A DNA stretch of 64,000 nucleotides, from contig QRFJ01003348.1 in assembly GCA_006176705.1 (NCBI GenBank), positions 124,001 through 188,000 of the forward strand, given 5' to 3'. The stretch comes from Cocos nucifera. Lineage: Eukaryota; Streptophyta; Magnoliopsida; Arecales; Arecaceae. Position numbers and translations under genes: made by a program. Below, in pieces: positions 36,356 to 47,541 of this stretch (position 1 is its first letter; each line of letters opens with the position of its first letter). The notes below the pieces were generated by a model. It did no database searches, had not been told where the DNA came from, and saw only the letters and a list, made by a program, of their open reading frames with translations.

Positions 36356-37313
36356 GTTTGTTGGAGGATTAACTAACAATTAGATTGTCGATTAGCTTAA
36401 CTTGATTAAGCGATGAGAATTCGATCACATCTAATTAAATTTGATTTGATTGGATTTGACCTGATCAAATCATAAGATGACCTAATCGCTATGGGAGATT
36501 CGACCCTAATGTGATCAGGATCGAAATCTAATTAATTCCTAATTTGATTAAAAATTTATTAAGTTGGGTTAAGCCTAATCTAATTGGGTTTATCCTTATT
36601 TAATTAGGTTTGGATGGATTGGTTTGGATGAAACCAATTTGGAAAAAGTCAAATGAGATTTGAATTTCAAATCCCTTTCTCCTTGCACCTTGACTTCTTT
36701 GACCCATGCCATCTCTCATGCAAACTTAGAATTTGCATGAGTGTCACCCACACCCAGATGGGTTTGTGCACCTCATTCTCTTCTCCCTTTGACCTGGTCC
36801 AAAAGTTGGACTAATTCAAATTGAAGTTGAATTTTGAATTCAACTTATTTTGTTAGAGGTTGTAACCAATCCAACCTTATCCACTTCCCACACCCCCCTT
36901 TGAGTTTTGTCGCATATTTTTTATGTGTTTTTATGTGTGGGCATGCAGAAGGAGAGTCCTTCTATGTGTCAATCACCTTGGGGTGGCGTTGGATGAGGAT
37001 AGGTTTATGCTTGAATTTTGAATTCAAGCAATTAGTTTAAACAACCCTAACCTCCCTTTCTTATCCCCTCATGCACATTTCCCATGGAGTGTCACCCCAT
37101 TTTAAAAGGGAGATTTTCCTGGTGTGCATAAGGGAGTAGAGGGTTTCCTAGAGAGAGAAACCAGTGAGTGGGGTGCATCCTTGGGCATGAGAAAAAAAAT
37201 CCAAAAACAATCCTTGTGCCACTTATTTTCTTATCCAATGCAACTTTGAAATGGGTTTAAAGTGTGTGCATGGTTCCTAACTCAGAAAGAGTTTCTCAGT
37301 AGAGTGTGCATGA

Positions 37314-37401
37314 GGACTTCCTAGGCATAAGCTTCTCATGAGGGTGAGGTCTTTTGTGGACTTCCTAGGCATAAGCTTCTCATGAGGGTGAGGTCTTTTG
37401 T
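37314..37401. repeat. Perfect 44-bp tandem duplication
   Basis: The 44 bases from GGACTTCCTAGGCATAAGCT onward (37314-37357) are repeated without a change at 37358-37401. Identity in otherwise diverged sequence means it is recent or an assembly artefact. Confidence 0.92.
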
Positions 37402-38073
37402 TTGTCACAAAAAAAAAAAACCTGAGAGTGGGACTCTAGGGTTTCAGGTGTGGGAGGTTCTAGGATTTCGACCTAGAGTTCAGATGGAGAGTTTAAGCAC
37501 TGTGAGTGCCCGATCACCACCAAAATTCACACACCATCTCTTCATCCTCCAAAGTATATCTTTGAATTTTTTAAAGTATTTGGGAGATAGAAAAGATGAT
37601 GGTCGATTGGATCGACCATGATCGGATCAACCAAGATTACCCATCGAAGGCCCCAACAAGGGGCTAGCACTCTTATGGAGCTAGTCGGGATAAGGAGCTC
37701 CATGTGGACTCACCGTAGAGACCGAGCAATTGTGTGACTATAGTGAGATGCAAGGGCTTCTTCCTACGATATCAGATTACGAAGATTATCTTTCCATGCA
37801 CAGGTATTGTATTCTGAACATAAATTGATCGGTAAATATGATTTGCTGATCAAATGTATTAAATTTTTTAATTATATATCAGTATGTCTAGATCCTAGTA
37901 TAGGATTATGATATGATCATAGCAATATTAGATTAATTTTTGCTTCCACTGCACACAAAATATTTGAAAATATTTTGAATTGCATGCTTTTAATCCTGCA
38001 TGATTTCCATCAATGGTGTCCTAGCTAGACTTCCATAATAATCGTTATCAGAGTGAGTTGATATCCTAACAAT

Positions 38074-38085
38074 TAGTATCAGAGC
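38074..38085 (+). other. Primer-binding site of element H
   Basis: TAGTATCAGAGC, one mismatch to the initiator-Met PBS. A second, weaker PBS-like ATCGTTATCAGAG lies at 38041, in the retained LTR end. Confidence 0.75.
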
Positions 38086-38146
38086 CAAGCAATACCAGTG
38101 CATGTGGTTGCCCAGATCATGACGATGTTAATCAAAATCAAAGAAA

Positions 38147-38930
38147 ATGGAGAAGACGAGCACAACCAAGGTAGAGATCAATCAGTTCAATGGAAAGAGC
38201 AATTTCTCCTTATGGCAAGCATGGGTGAAGGACATGCTCATCCAACATGGATTAATCGATGCTCTCTTAAATGAAAAAAAGTTGGACACCATAGGAGGAG
38301 AGGACCTGGAAGTGGCTACAGATGCAGATGGTAAGTACTATTCGCATGTGCCTGGTGAGACTTCTCCAACGGTGTTGTGGTCGAAGCTCGAGGAGTTATA
38401 CATGGCGAAGTTTCTCACTAATACCTTCTTTCTTTAGAAGTATTTCTACCAACTACGAAGAACCAAGGGATAGTACATGCAGGAGCATCTCAACCACTTT
38501 TAGAAAATTTTCATCGATCTTCTCAGTGTAGGTGAGAAAGTTAAGGAGAATACCAGTGTGTTGGTCTTACTAGTGTCACTTCCCTCTTCATATAAGTCCT
38601 TAGTGACTGCTCTTCAAGTGGGGAAGAGCACCATCAAGATGGATTAGGTCACAGTGGCGATTCTCCAAAATAAGATTCTCAAGAGGAAGAACCCAGCTTC
38701 GAGCTCAGATAGTGGCAGCTCAGCTTTGATAGTTTTTGGAGGAATAGATGGAAGCAGATGACAAAGGATCATGAGGTGGGTGATCTAGGTCCAAGACAAG
38801 GGACTCCAACAAGATTAGATGCTACCGATGCGATGAGTTGGGACATCATTTCAGAGTTGCCCACAGCTTAGGAAATAGATGAGGGCTACTGCAGCGACCA
38901 TTAGTAGCAAGTCAGAGATTGATATCCTGA
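38147..38930 (+). pseudogene. gag remnant of element H
   Basis: Starts MEKTSTTKVEINQFNGKSNF with SLWQAWVKDMLIQHGL, the classic N terminus of a plant copia gag of a family unrelated to A/F. The first frame ends at 38437; the rest continues with stops and shifts, including EHLNHF-like, LPSSYKSLVTAL and a zinc knuckle beginning CYRCDELGHHFR at 38820. A one-base loss shifts the last Cys into another frame (CPQLRK follows). Confidence 0.82.
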
Positions 38931-38997
38931 TGATATCTGATAAGATAGCTACTTTTCAGTAGTGAATTTTAGATTTTATATGCATATATCATGTTTA
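38931..38997 (+). pseudogene. Protease of element H, first part
   Basis: After two adjacent stops the frame reads ILDFICIYHVY, corresponding to the ILDSGCSYHMC motif of plant copia proteases, so the catalytic Ser-Gly is already lost. Element G is inserted right here; the domain continues at 60153. Confidence 0.75.
38993..38997 (+). other. Target-site duplication of element G, left copy
   Basis: GTTTA here and again at 60153-60157. Removing G and one copy restores the protease reading of H. Confidence 0.88.
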
Positions 38998-41494
38998 TGA
39001 AGGAAATAAATCTAGGGTTTTAGGGTTATATTTTGAAACTTTTTCAAAATATACAATGAAAGAAATGAATTAATCATATTAATGCATGAATAATATAAGT
39101 AAAAGCCCTAGATCTAGGATCCGATCACATGATTTAAGCACATAATTAAATCAAAAATTAAAAGATTAGAAAAATACATGTTGATCACATCAACAACAAA
39201 CTATACTAGATCATATCAGATCTTGAAATGAATTAAGGAGATCAAATCATCCTTATCTTTGCAAGTTAGACTCTCTAGCTCACTGATCTAGGGCTGAGGT
39301 TGCTGCTCCAAGCCGCACACATGTCCAGCCTTTATAGGATGTCTACACAAGCCCTTGATCTCTGATCAGAAGTCCAATGGCTGAAAATCAGCATAATATG
39401 CTAGTACTATGCTGATCCTTCTTCGATAGTCAATCTGGATCTTCCTTCTTCAAATCTTGGACTCTTCAACTTTTAGAAGGAAGAATACTTGTGAATTTGA
39501 GGCACCTCTTAAAAACTCACAAAAATATGGAGGAAAAGATCTAGAGGAAAATTCTAGAAGAAGACCCTTCTTCTTCCTTATTTCTCTCACCCAGATACTT
39601 GAGCTTGTGTCTTCTCAAAACCCCACACCCAAGGGTTTCCATGCCCAACATTTCCCATGCCCAAAAGCATCTCTCTTAGATGAATAAGCTCTAAAAAAAT
39701 TAGACCCAAAGTCCTCTTTTAAAGAGTGTTAGGATAGAGTTCTTGTCTAAGTCAAATACCTAGCAAGGAATGTCCAAACGAGGCAAGACTTTGAGTGCCC
39801 AACTCTTGGCACCCTCTCCTTCTTTTCTACCATGGAAAACAAATATTTGGCACACAAAACTTCTCTATTTTCACCAAAAATTCTAGAGAAAAAATTGGGT
39901 TGTGGGCGGCACAAAAAAGGGAGGAGTTTTAGTTACTTAAAATTCTATCTCATAGAATTTGAAAACAACTCAAAATCCTTCTTTGACTTGGTCCACAAAG
40001 AGTTTCCATGTAAGAAAGAAGGGAGATGGCTTTGGGAGGTGTGTGGGCTTCTATTGGGCATGGAGAATTCATGCAAAACCAAAAGGGGGCATGAAAGGTG
40101 GCATGGAGGTTGTTATGGTGAAAGGAAAAAAGTCCTAGTCACACTAGGACTTCTAATTTGACTTGGTCCAAGAGTTCTTTGAACCAAATTAAATCAAAAA
40201 TAATTTAATCTAATTAGAATAGGGCTTAGTCCAACTAAGAACCTAATTAAATTAGATTAAATTAAATTTAATTTTAATTTAATTTTTAATTAAATTAAAA
40301 ATTGGATTAATATAAGTCCTAATTGAACTAGGACTAGTTCTTTCTTACAATTGGTTCATCCAATAAATAAATTAGACTTGATCCAATCAAGCCCAAACCA
40401 AATCTAATTAAATTATATTTAATTAGACTTAATCTCAATTTTTTAACTTAATCAAATTAAGCTAATTAGCAATTCAATTGCTAATCGATCCTCCTATAAT
40501 ATTTGCACTAAGTTAAACATCAATTGTATTAATTGTTTAATCCTAGAATGATTCTTAGTCATCGATTAACCATTTAATCAGATTGAGAGCTCTTATATAT
40601 GTGATCCCATAGATTCGAACCTAAGTCAGTAGCATAGAAATAAATTTTTATATCAATCAAAGTGACCATCTAGCAGTGGTACCTGATGGCTTGATAGGTC
40701 GAATATGTTGAACAACATCCTTAGAACCCATATGGATATAATTTTCATATAATTCATCTCCTTGATCAAAATACTCGTAGGACATCTTAGAGTTTAACTA
40801 TCAATCCTGATTCGGTCATCCACATTGTATTTTAAAATAGCAAATCCATCTCATAGATTATTCTAGCCAAGATTTTGCTAGATTAAAATACAATGATGCA
40901 TTCTTCTCCAACTCTTGGAGTGGTCAATCCCATCTTGATCACTCACCGACTTCGTAAATACTTGACTGTACCAAAAAATCTTTCGTTACTGAATTAAAAA
41001 TTTAATTAGTCTGGTACCAAAGCATAGTGAGTTGCTTGCAAGACACTATGGTGATCTCAGGTTTAAAGGACACTTATACCAATATCCCATCAGAGCAATT
41101 CTCAATAGTAGAATGCTCTGAAGTTGGTCACATTTAGTGATGATGTACCCTTACATCTTACTTATATGCCATACCAGTATCTCCACACTCCTTAGTTAAG
41201 AGGACAACCAACCTAAATGGCTTATAATGATCTATGCTCGATAAATATTGTCATCCTAATTAATAGCACATCATTTGATCGTGAATAATTTAAGGACTAA
41301 TCGATAAATCCTCTCTTTATCGAAACTAAATAGTCTTAAGAACTTCATCACAACAATGAAGTTCATTAGAAGGTGTAGACTTTGTAATGAACATATCAAA
41401 ATATTTATTTTATTCATTAATAAATTAATTATAATTACAAGATAGTTCAACCATTAATAAGCTAATGATTGACTTTAGGACACATTTCCCAACA
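38998..41494 (-). repeat. Element G 3' LTR
   Basis: On the minus strand starts TGTTGGGAAATGTGTCC and ends ATTTCCTTCA. Homologous to LTR2/LTR3 in reverse and to 57709-60152. Plus-strand ORFs 39457-39687 and 39832-40161 lie antisense inside it; the second reappears at 58584-58826 only because the LTR is duplicated. Confidence 0.9.
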
Positions 41495-42322
41495 ACACCC
41501 ACTATCTTAAAGTCATTCGGCATAGTATCTAATACCCATCTTCGACTTGTGGTCATCAAACTTCTTTATCACCAAGGCTTTAGTGAAGGGGTCGGCCAAA
41601 TTATTCATTCCATCGATCTTCTGAAGGTCGACGTTATCTCAATTTATGATTTTTTGGATCAGGTGGTAGCAATGCAGTATGTGCTTCGTCCGTTGGTATA
41701 CTTTAGGTTCTTTCGTCTGAGCAATGGCACCAATGCTGTCACAATACAGCAAGACTGGTCCATTATGGGAGGGTACTATTTTGAGCTCAGTGATGAATTT
41801 CCTCAGCCATATAGTATTTTCACAACATCTGATGCTGTGATGTACTCCACTTCATAAACAAAGTCTGCTATAGTATGCTGCTTGGAACTCTTCCAATAGA
41901 TGGCTCCATCATTTAGGATAAAGATATAACTCGACATGCTTCTACTGTCATCATGATAAGATTGAACGTTAGAGTCAATAAATCCCATAAATTTTAGATC
42001 TGACTCACCGTAAATCAATCATTGATCCTTAGTATTTCTTAAATACTTAAGGATTTCATCACTTTCTAGTGGTTCTCTCCTGGATCAGATTGGTATCTAC
42101 TCACTACTCCTAGCGAGTATACCACATCTGATCTTGTATATATCATGGAGTATATGATAGATCCCACTTTCGAAGCATATGAAACTCTACTCATATGCTC
42201 TCTCTTTAGGAGTTGTTGGACAATCTTTCTTAGAGAGAGAAATTTCATGGCCTATCCGAAGATAGTCCTTTTTGGCATTCTCCATATTGAACATCTTCAG
42301 CATAGTTTCTATGTACATAGAC
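41495..42322 (-). pseudogene. RNase H remnant of element G
   Basis: Minus-strand frames 42248-42066 (ERMS-type entry, SYASKVGSIIYSMIYTRSD) and 42018-41803 (FIDSNVQSYHDDSRS, IYWKSSKQHTIADFV, EVEYITASD). Toward 41500 the KIDGMNNLADPFTKAL-type tail and the purine tract AGTGGGTGT before the LTR are readable. Broken by stops, and cut from its RT by element F. Confidence 0.85.
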
Positions 42323-42327
42323 TGGGA
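42323..42327 (+). other. Target-site duplication of element F, left copy
   Basis: TGGGA here and at 52654-52658. Joining the flanks restores GACTGGGATAACCCAAGC, the sequence read in the other family members on the opposite strand. Confidence 0.9.
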
Positions 42328-44561
42328 TGTTAGATATATATGCCTTAGAAGCCAGAATTAGCTGAAACTCATAATACACTTCTAAGGGCAAAATTATAAT
42401 TTTGACTATAATCAATAAAATGGATTATTTTCTATCACATATGAGTATTTAGTGTCTGTGATACATCCTTTGAGTTAATGGTAATGATAATTCATATTTT
42501 CAAGAGTTGAAAATTTAAGACATGAATAATCATTATTAACTCATAAAATGCTCCCGACCATAGGATCATCATGAGGATGGTGATTGATCCGAAAGGTTGG
42601 TGTACAATCGCTTCTCTTTAGTAGATGAGTCTTGAGTCTACGGTGTGGAGACATCGGAGCGAGAGTATAGATACTCGTTAGAGAATGAGGGCACTGAGCG
42701 TGACCACCTCGAGTAGTCATTAGGAAGTCTACCTTCTCGTCAATGACTGACTCGATGCTGCAGTGGTGTGTCTGGTTCTTTGACCTGAGGTGCATCGGCA
42801 GTTCACCTTGAGGGTGTTATAGTTTGACTACACCATAACTCGGTCTCCTAGCCATTCGAAATCCTGAGGTGTATGTTGGCTATAGCATGTTCATTGTAGG
42901 AACTAGATTGCATCAAGATGGAATATATCTACCTCGGTGGTAGAGGAGCAGCCCTATGATGATCATGAGAATCAAGTCCAGAAGCCCATGGCCATGGCAG
43001 AGTGAAATAATAGAAAGAGTTTCTATTTAGATTTTCACATCGGACTTGAATCGAATGATTACATCATATGACAGAAACTAGGGTTTGACGAGTTCACCTT
43101 AACCCTAATCTGATCGGGGCTCAAGATAGAAGAACTTAATCACACAGGTAGCTGCACCAAGAGGTTCGCATTCAGCTCTGATGGGTTGCCACCATATACT
43201 GCTAGGTGTCACTGGTGGATTTTGGGAGCAATTAGAATGATTTAGATGATCGATCATTCTAGCTGTTCGAATTAGAAGAGTTCTGATCCATCGAAAGAAG
43301 TTTCAACGATATCGATGATAGAGATCATGACATATCCCATTACCATACAGAACTGAACCTAACTGGATCACACAAACAAGGGTTTGAATCTGGTGATCAC
43401 TAATTAAACTGATCTAGTTCAATTGATCTAAATGAGATTCAATTAAGTTCAAAAAAATCGTGCTAGCACTTGATTGAACCTAACGTTCTTCTTTTACTAT
43501 CATAAATAGTTATCCTGACTAAGCTAAAGGAGTTTGTGCTCGATCAGAGGCCTTCACTTGGTCTGACTAGAGCCTGTCTAGGTCAAAAAAGGGTTATCTT
43601 ATTTTGTAAGACAATACCTACCATTTTTGGTCACCTACCATTTCTCATCCTTTGACTTTGGTCAAAAGTTGATCTTTGACTGATCAAATGTTGACCATTG
43701 ACACTTTGACTTCTGTCCACGTGTCACGCACCTATTAGAGAGCTGGTGGGGGCTTGTCCCCCTACTAGAATGCACGCCAAGGATGGCGTGCGCCAAAGTT
43801 TGAGGCGCCTAAGAGTTCCTATTGGATAGGGACTCCATCTCCTTTTTGGATTCCAATTTGACTACTCCTAAGAATCAACTCTGACTGGTCTTAGGCACCA
43901 TCTAAGGATGAATCTAAGAAACTCTATTTTCACCAATCAGATTTAGATCTGATTTCACAAAAGGTTGTGATTGGTTGGGATGAAGAGGAGTTGGATCACG
44001 CATAGTCGATAAATAAGAACCTATGCCCAACTCAAAAATACATAACAATTCCCATGCCCCAAGGCTGCCTCTCTCCTCCTCCTCCATACCAAGTCCATCA
44101 TCTCCCTCTCCTCTCCATGCCCAAAGTAGTTTGGGATCTTAGTTGGTGCAATCTAGGTGAGAGAAAGGCGACAGAAAGCTAGAAGGCTGTGCTACTGCAA
44201 AGGATAATTGCTGATCTTTAAAAGCTATTTTGAAGATCTAATTTTTGGAGACGTGATAGAGAAGAAGAGGATCTCTAGATCCAACTTGAGTGGATACCAG
44301 TAGAGGCCAGGCACTTGCGTGGCAAGATCCAGAACCTTTCGCTGCTTATAGGATCATCAACGGGTAGTAGGATTACCCTACATCAAGATAAATTAAATAT
44401 GATTTAATTTATCTATATTTTATTTTTATTATTAAAATAATAAAAATTAAATCTAAAATATCTCAAATTTAATTTAGATCAAAAAAAAAAAAAAAAAAAT
44501 ATATCTCTTGATCTGATCAGATCTGAACGAACCTGATCCAAGAAATCAGGATTTTCCTTCA
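42328..44561 (+). repeat. Element F 5' LTR
   Basis: TGTTAGATATATATGCC to TTTTCCTTCA. About ten differences from the 3' LTR in the first 250 bases by eye. Contains an A19 run at 44481-44499. The TATA-like box of the 3' LTR (TATAAATAAG) reads GATAAATAAG here (about 44008-44017). Confidence 0.93.
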
Positions 44562-44563
44562 AC

Positions 44564-44576
44564 TGGTATCAGAGCC
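44564..44576 (+). other. Primer-binding site of element F
   Basis: TGGTATCAGAGCC, a perfect initiator-Met PBS two bases after the LTR. Confidence 0.95.
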
Positions 44577-45131
44577 AAGGTTCTAAAGTATTTAAATCTA
44601 ATTTTAAATTTATTTTAATTAGAAAATAAGTAATTTTAGATGTCACATGAGATGTGATCAGATCTAAAATTAGAAAAAATTAAAATTAAATGATTTGGAT
44701 CAAAGATTAAAAAATATGCATGACTAGTTCTAAAATAGAATAGTTCTATAGAATAGTCTTGCATGTTTGCAATTTAATTTGATTAAATCATATTTTAAAT
44801 CTATTTATTTACTATTTTTTGATATTATAATTATTATAATAACATCTAAAAAATAGTAAATAAAAATTATTTAATTTTAAACATCATATGAGATATGATT
44901 GATGCATGTCTAGACTAGTTGTAGAATAGTTCTACATAGTTATCTAGATTAAAGTTTATTTTGATAAGATCAATTTAAATCTAATTTTTTAGATTATTAT
45001 GAGATAATTTATATCTAAAAATATGCATGATTTGATACATGAGATGTATGCAAAATATGCCATGATTAGATCTAATTTGTATATGAAATATATGATATAG
45101 ATCTAAAACTATTTTGTAGTATTACATGTTC

Positions 45132-45256
45132 CTGATTAAGGCGTTCCTCTTGACCGTCCGATCATAAAAAAGAAGAAGGGTTTAAAGGCCCTCTCCTCCC
45201 ATTCGATGGGGTGTTCTTATGACGTGTAGGGGTGCTACGCATTCGTCCTTAATCAG
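45132..45256 (+). promoter_or_regulatory. Leader stem-loop of element F
   Basis: Arms CTGATTAAGG (45132-45141) and CCTTAATCAG (45247-45256) are exact reverse complements enclosing ~105 bases that are more GC-rich than the surroundings, with an inner hairpin CCCATTCGATGGG (45198-45210). It lies ~560 nt after the PBS. A packaging or translation role is inference. Confidence 0.65.
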
Positions 45257-46411
45257 AAACCCAAAACTTACTTTCTGCAAAATCCTAGATCCTAAAATCC
45301 TAGGATTTATTGTACATATTTTATTTATGAATCCTACTTAATTAAGAATTAAGATTATAAAATATTAATTAGATCTAAAATTAAGAATTTTAGATCTAAG
45401 ACATATTCATAATACTGGGTTCGGACTTGTGTAGCTCAATTAGGTCTAAGTGGTTGATCAAACCAAATCAAAAGTTGGTTAGATGGGATCAACAATGCTT
45501 AAATTGACCAGCCTAATAGGATTAAGTCTGGGTCAAGATCGAGTCACGATCAAGCAAGACCTAATTAGGCTCAGAGGTTAGAGTCTGGATTATAGGCTAA
45601 CCCAATTGGTTCTGGCTTAATAATTTGGTGTCTAAGGTAAGTTTGGCACATACGACCGACTGATATTTAATTGGGAGCTACTCGGCCTGAATGCATTCTT
45701 CTATGAGTTAACGGCATATCCCTTCCATTGGTCTCGCTTACCTGGCCATATCTGTTGACTCAGTTCTGATTTGAGGTGATCAATAATTTAAGCTAACCCA
45801 TGCCACTAGGTTAGTCATAATTGTTATGACTATGACAAGTCTAGTTTAATGAGATCTAAATCAATTCTCCCTAAGAAAAGATTAAGTTTGAGATCTTCCA
45901 CTATTATAGATGTGCAGGCCCTTCCCGAGGTTGATGTGGCTCAGTTGCACCGAAAAGATGCAACCATGTCTATTAGGCATTGGATGCTATGGACTGGAGG
46001 ATGAGTTGGACTCAATATTCTAGATATGGTGAGAGACTTAATTAGAAATTCAGTCTGTGCAAATGGTGGGTCTGACTTAACTAAGAAGTGGATCAATATT
46101 TTAGATACGGTGAGATTCATGAATAGAGATCAAGTTTGGGTGCACCATGATTAGAGAATCATTGAACAAGAGTTGTTCACTCATTGGCTAACCCATCACC
46201 AATAACTGTTAGGTGAGGTGATGAGTCAGTTGGTGAGACCGCACCATCCACTAGAAATCATTAATCATAGAAATTTTTGCATCTCTACAGAGGGAGTGTA
46301 GGGATCCGAGAAAATAGTGGGAGCTAATTTGTTTAAAAATAAAATTTCTAAATAAATTGGTCAAGTCATAATTACAGTATCTAACTAGAATCTTTGACTC
46401 TTTATAGGAAA
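45257..46411 (+). other. Rest of element F leader with donor- and acceptor-like sites
   Basis: No gene. GTCTAAGGTAAGT has its GT at 45637-45638, a perfect plant-type donor context. CTTTGACTCTTTATAG ends at 46407, four bases before the ancestral gag start position. The block between them (GGGAGCTACTCG, CATATCCCTTCCA) is shared with the leader of copy C. Confidence 0.6.
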
Positions 46412-47255
46412 ATATCTGCGTCCAACCCATTAGCACGTATCCTGGACACACATAGACTAACCAAATCCAATTATAAAGATTGGGTCAGGAACTACAAAAT
46501 TATTTTGAATTTCGAGAAGTTAACCCATGTATTGGACCAGGACCCTTCCATCTTACCAGCCCATCCATCCGCTGAACAGAGAACATCTCTGAAAAAATGG
46601 ATAGACGAAGATAATAAGGCCAAATATTACATGTTGGGCTCGATGTCTGATGAGCTCCAGCACTAATATGAAGATATCGGGACTGCTGACCAAATATTGG
46701 CCCACCTGCAAGAGATGTTTGGTGAACAGAGTCGCGCAGCCAAGTATCAAGTCACGAAATGACTTTTTAAAACTAAGATGCATGATGCGCAGTTAGTCCA
46801 AGATCACTGTCTGATGATGATCAAGGACTTGAAAGAGCTTGAGAAGCTCGGTGTGAAGTTAGACTTGGATCTGCAGAACGATATTATTCTGCAATCCTTG
46901 ACTGATGCATATGGGCAATTCATCATGAATTACCACATGCATAAACATCAAAATTTCTTGGCCGAATTAATGAACATGCTGGTCACCGCTGAGCTTTCTA
47001 TGAAAGGTTCTAAAGGCTTAGTTCTTGCTATGGAATAGACTTCTTTCAAAAGAAAGTCTTCTGGAAAGAAAAAGAAGTCTGCAAAAAAGCAGAAGGTGGA
47101 AAGAGAAAAGAAGAAGAAGGCAGAGCTGAAGATGAAAGCCACTGCCAAAAAAAAGTATTTTCATTGCAACAGTGATGGCCACTGGAAGCGGAACTGCCCT
47201 ACTTACCTAGCCACCCTAAAGAACAAGAAGGAAGGTCCTTCTAGAGGTATGCTCG
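46412..47255 (+). pseudogene. gag remnant of element F
   Basis: The frame reads SASNPLARILDTHRLTKSNY, the usual start of this gag type, but the first codon at 46412-46414 is ATA rather than ATG. A TAA follows DELQH at ~46664, and more stops follow. Later parts are LVQDHCLMMIKDLKELEKLG, ILQSLTDAYGQFIMNYHMHK and a Lys-rich stretch. The zinc knuckle reads YFHCNSDGHWKRNC, with the first Cys replaced by Tyr. Confidence 0.87.
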
Positions 47256-47530
47256 TTATTGAGTCTAACCTTACGATTTCTTCTGCATCCAGTTGGATGC
47301 TTGACTCTGGTTCTAGTGCTCATCCATGCACTTCCATGCAAGGTCTTAAGGATAGCAGTAGGCTGAGGGATAGAGACATGATCCTACGTGTCAGTAATAG
47401 AGCAAGAGTTGCTACAGTGGTGGTGGCAACATACCCTCTTCGATTACCATCTGATTTAGACTTAGTTTTGAAAGACTGTTATTATGTGCCTACAGCTAGC
47501 AGAAATTTGATTTCTTTTCATGCTTAGCAC
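47256..47530 (+). pseudogene. Protease remnant of element F
   Basis: In the frame 47096-47527, after the gag zinc knuckle: SSWMLDSGSSAHPCTSMQGL, with the catalytic Asp-Ser-Gly intact, then DLDLVLKDCYYVPTASRNLI. It ends at a TAG and a shift just before the integrase frame that opens at 47542. Confidence 0.85.
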
Positions 47531-47541
47531 TAGAAGGCTAT

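Larger units (their letters stand above)
36026..38012 (+). repeat. E2: LTR of family E
   Basis: Matches E1 along its length after allowing for the minisatellite. Ends CATGATTTCCATCA, followed by ATGGTGTCCTAGC, which matches the initiator-Met PBS at 9 of 12 positions (38014-38025), so it looks like a 5' LTR with ~28 bases of its internal region. Its true left end is not clear. Plus-strand ORFs 36834-37040 and 37382-37621 are not supported. Confidence 0.65.

Noticed and set aside
39832..40161. 109-aa ORF repeated as an 80-aa ORF at 58584-58826
   Set aside because: The two are the antisense of the same LTR segment of element G; similarity follows from LTR duplication, not from selection on a protein.
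42541..42795. 84-aa minus-strand ORF in the F 5' LTR
   Set aside because: LTR sequence; the same DNA in the 3' LTR (about 50580-50835) does not keep the frame and there is no domain.
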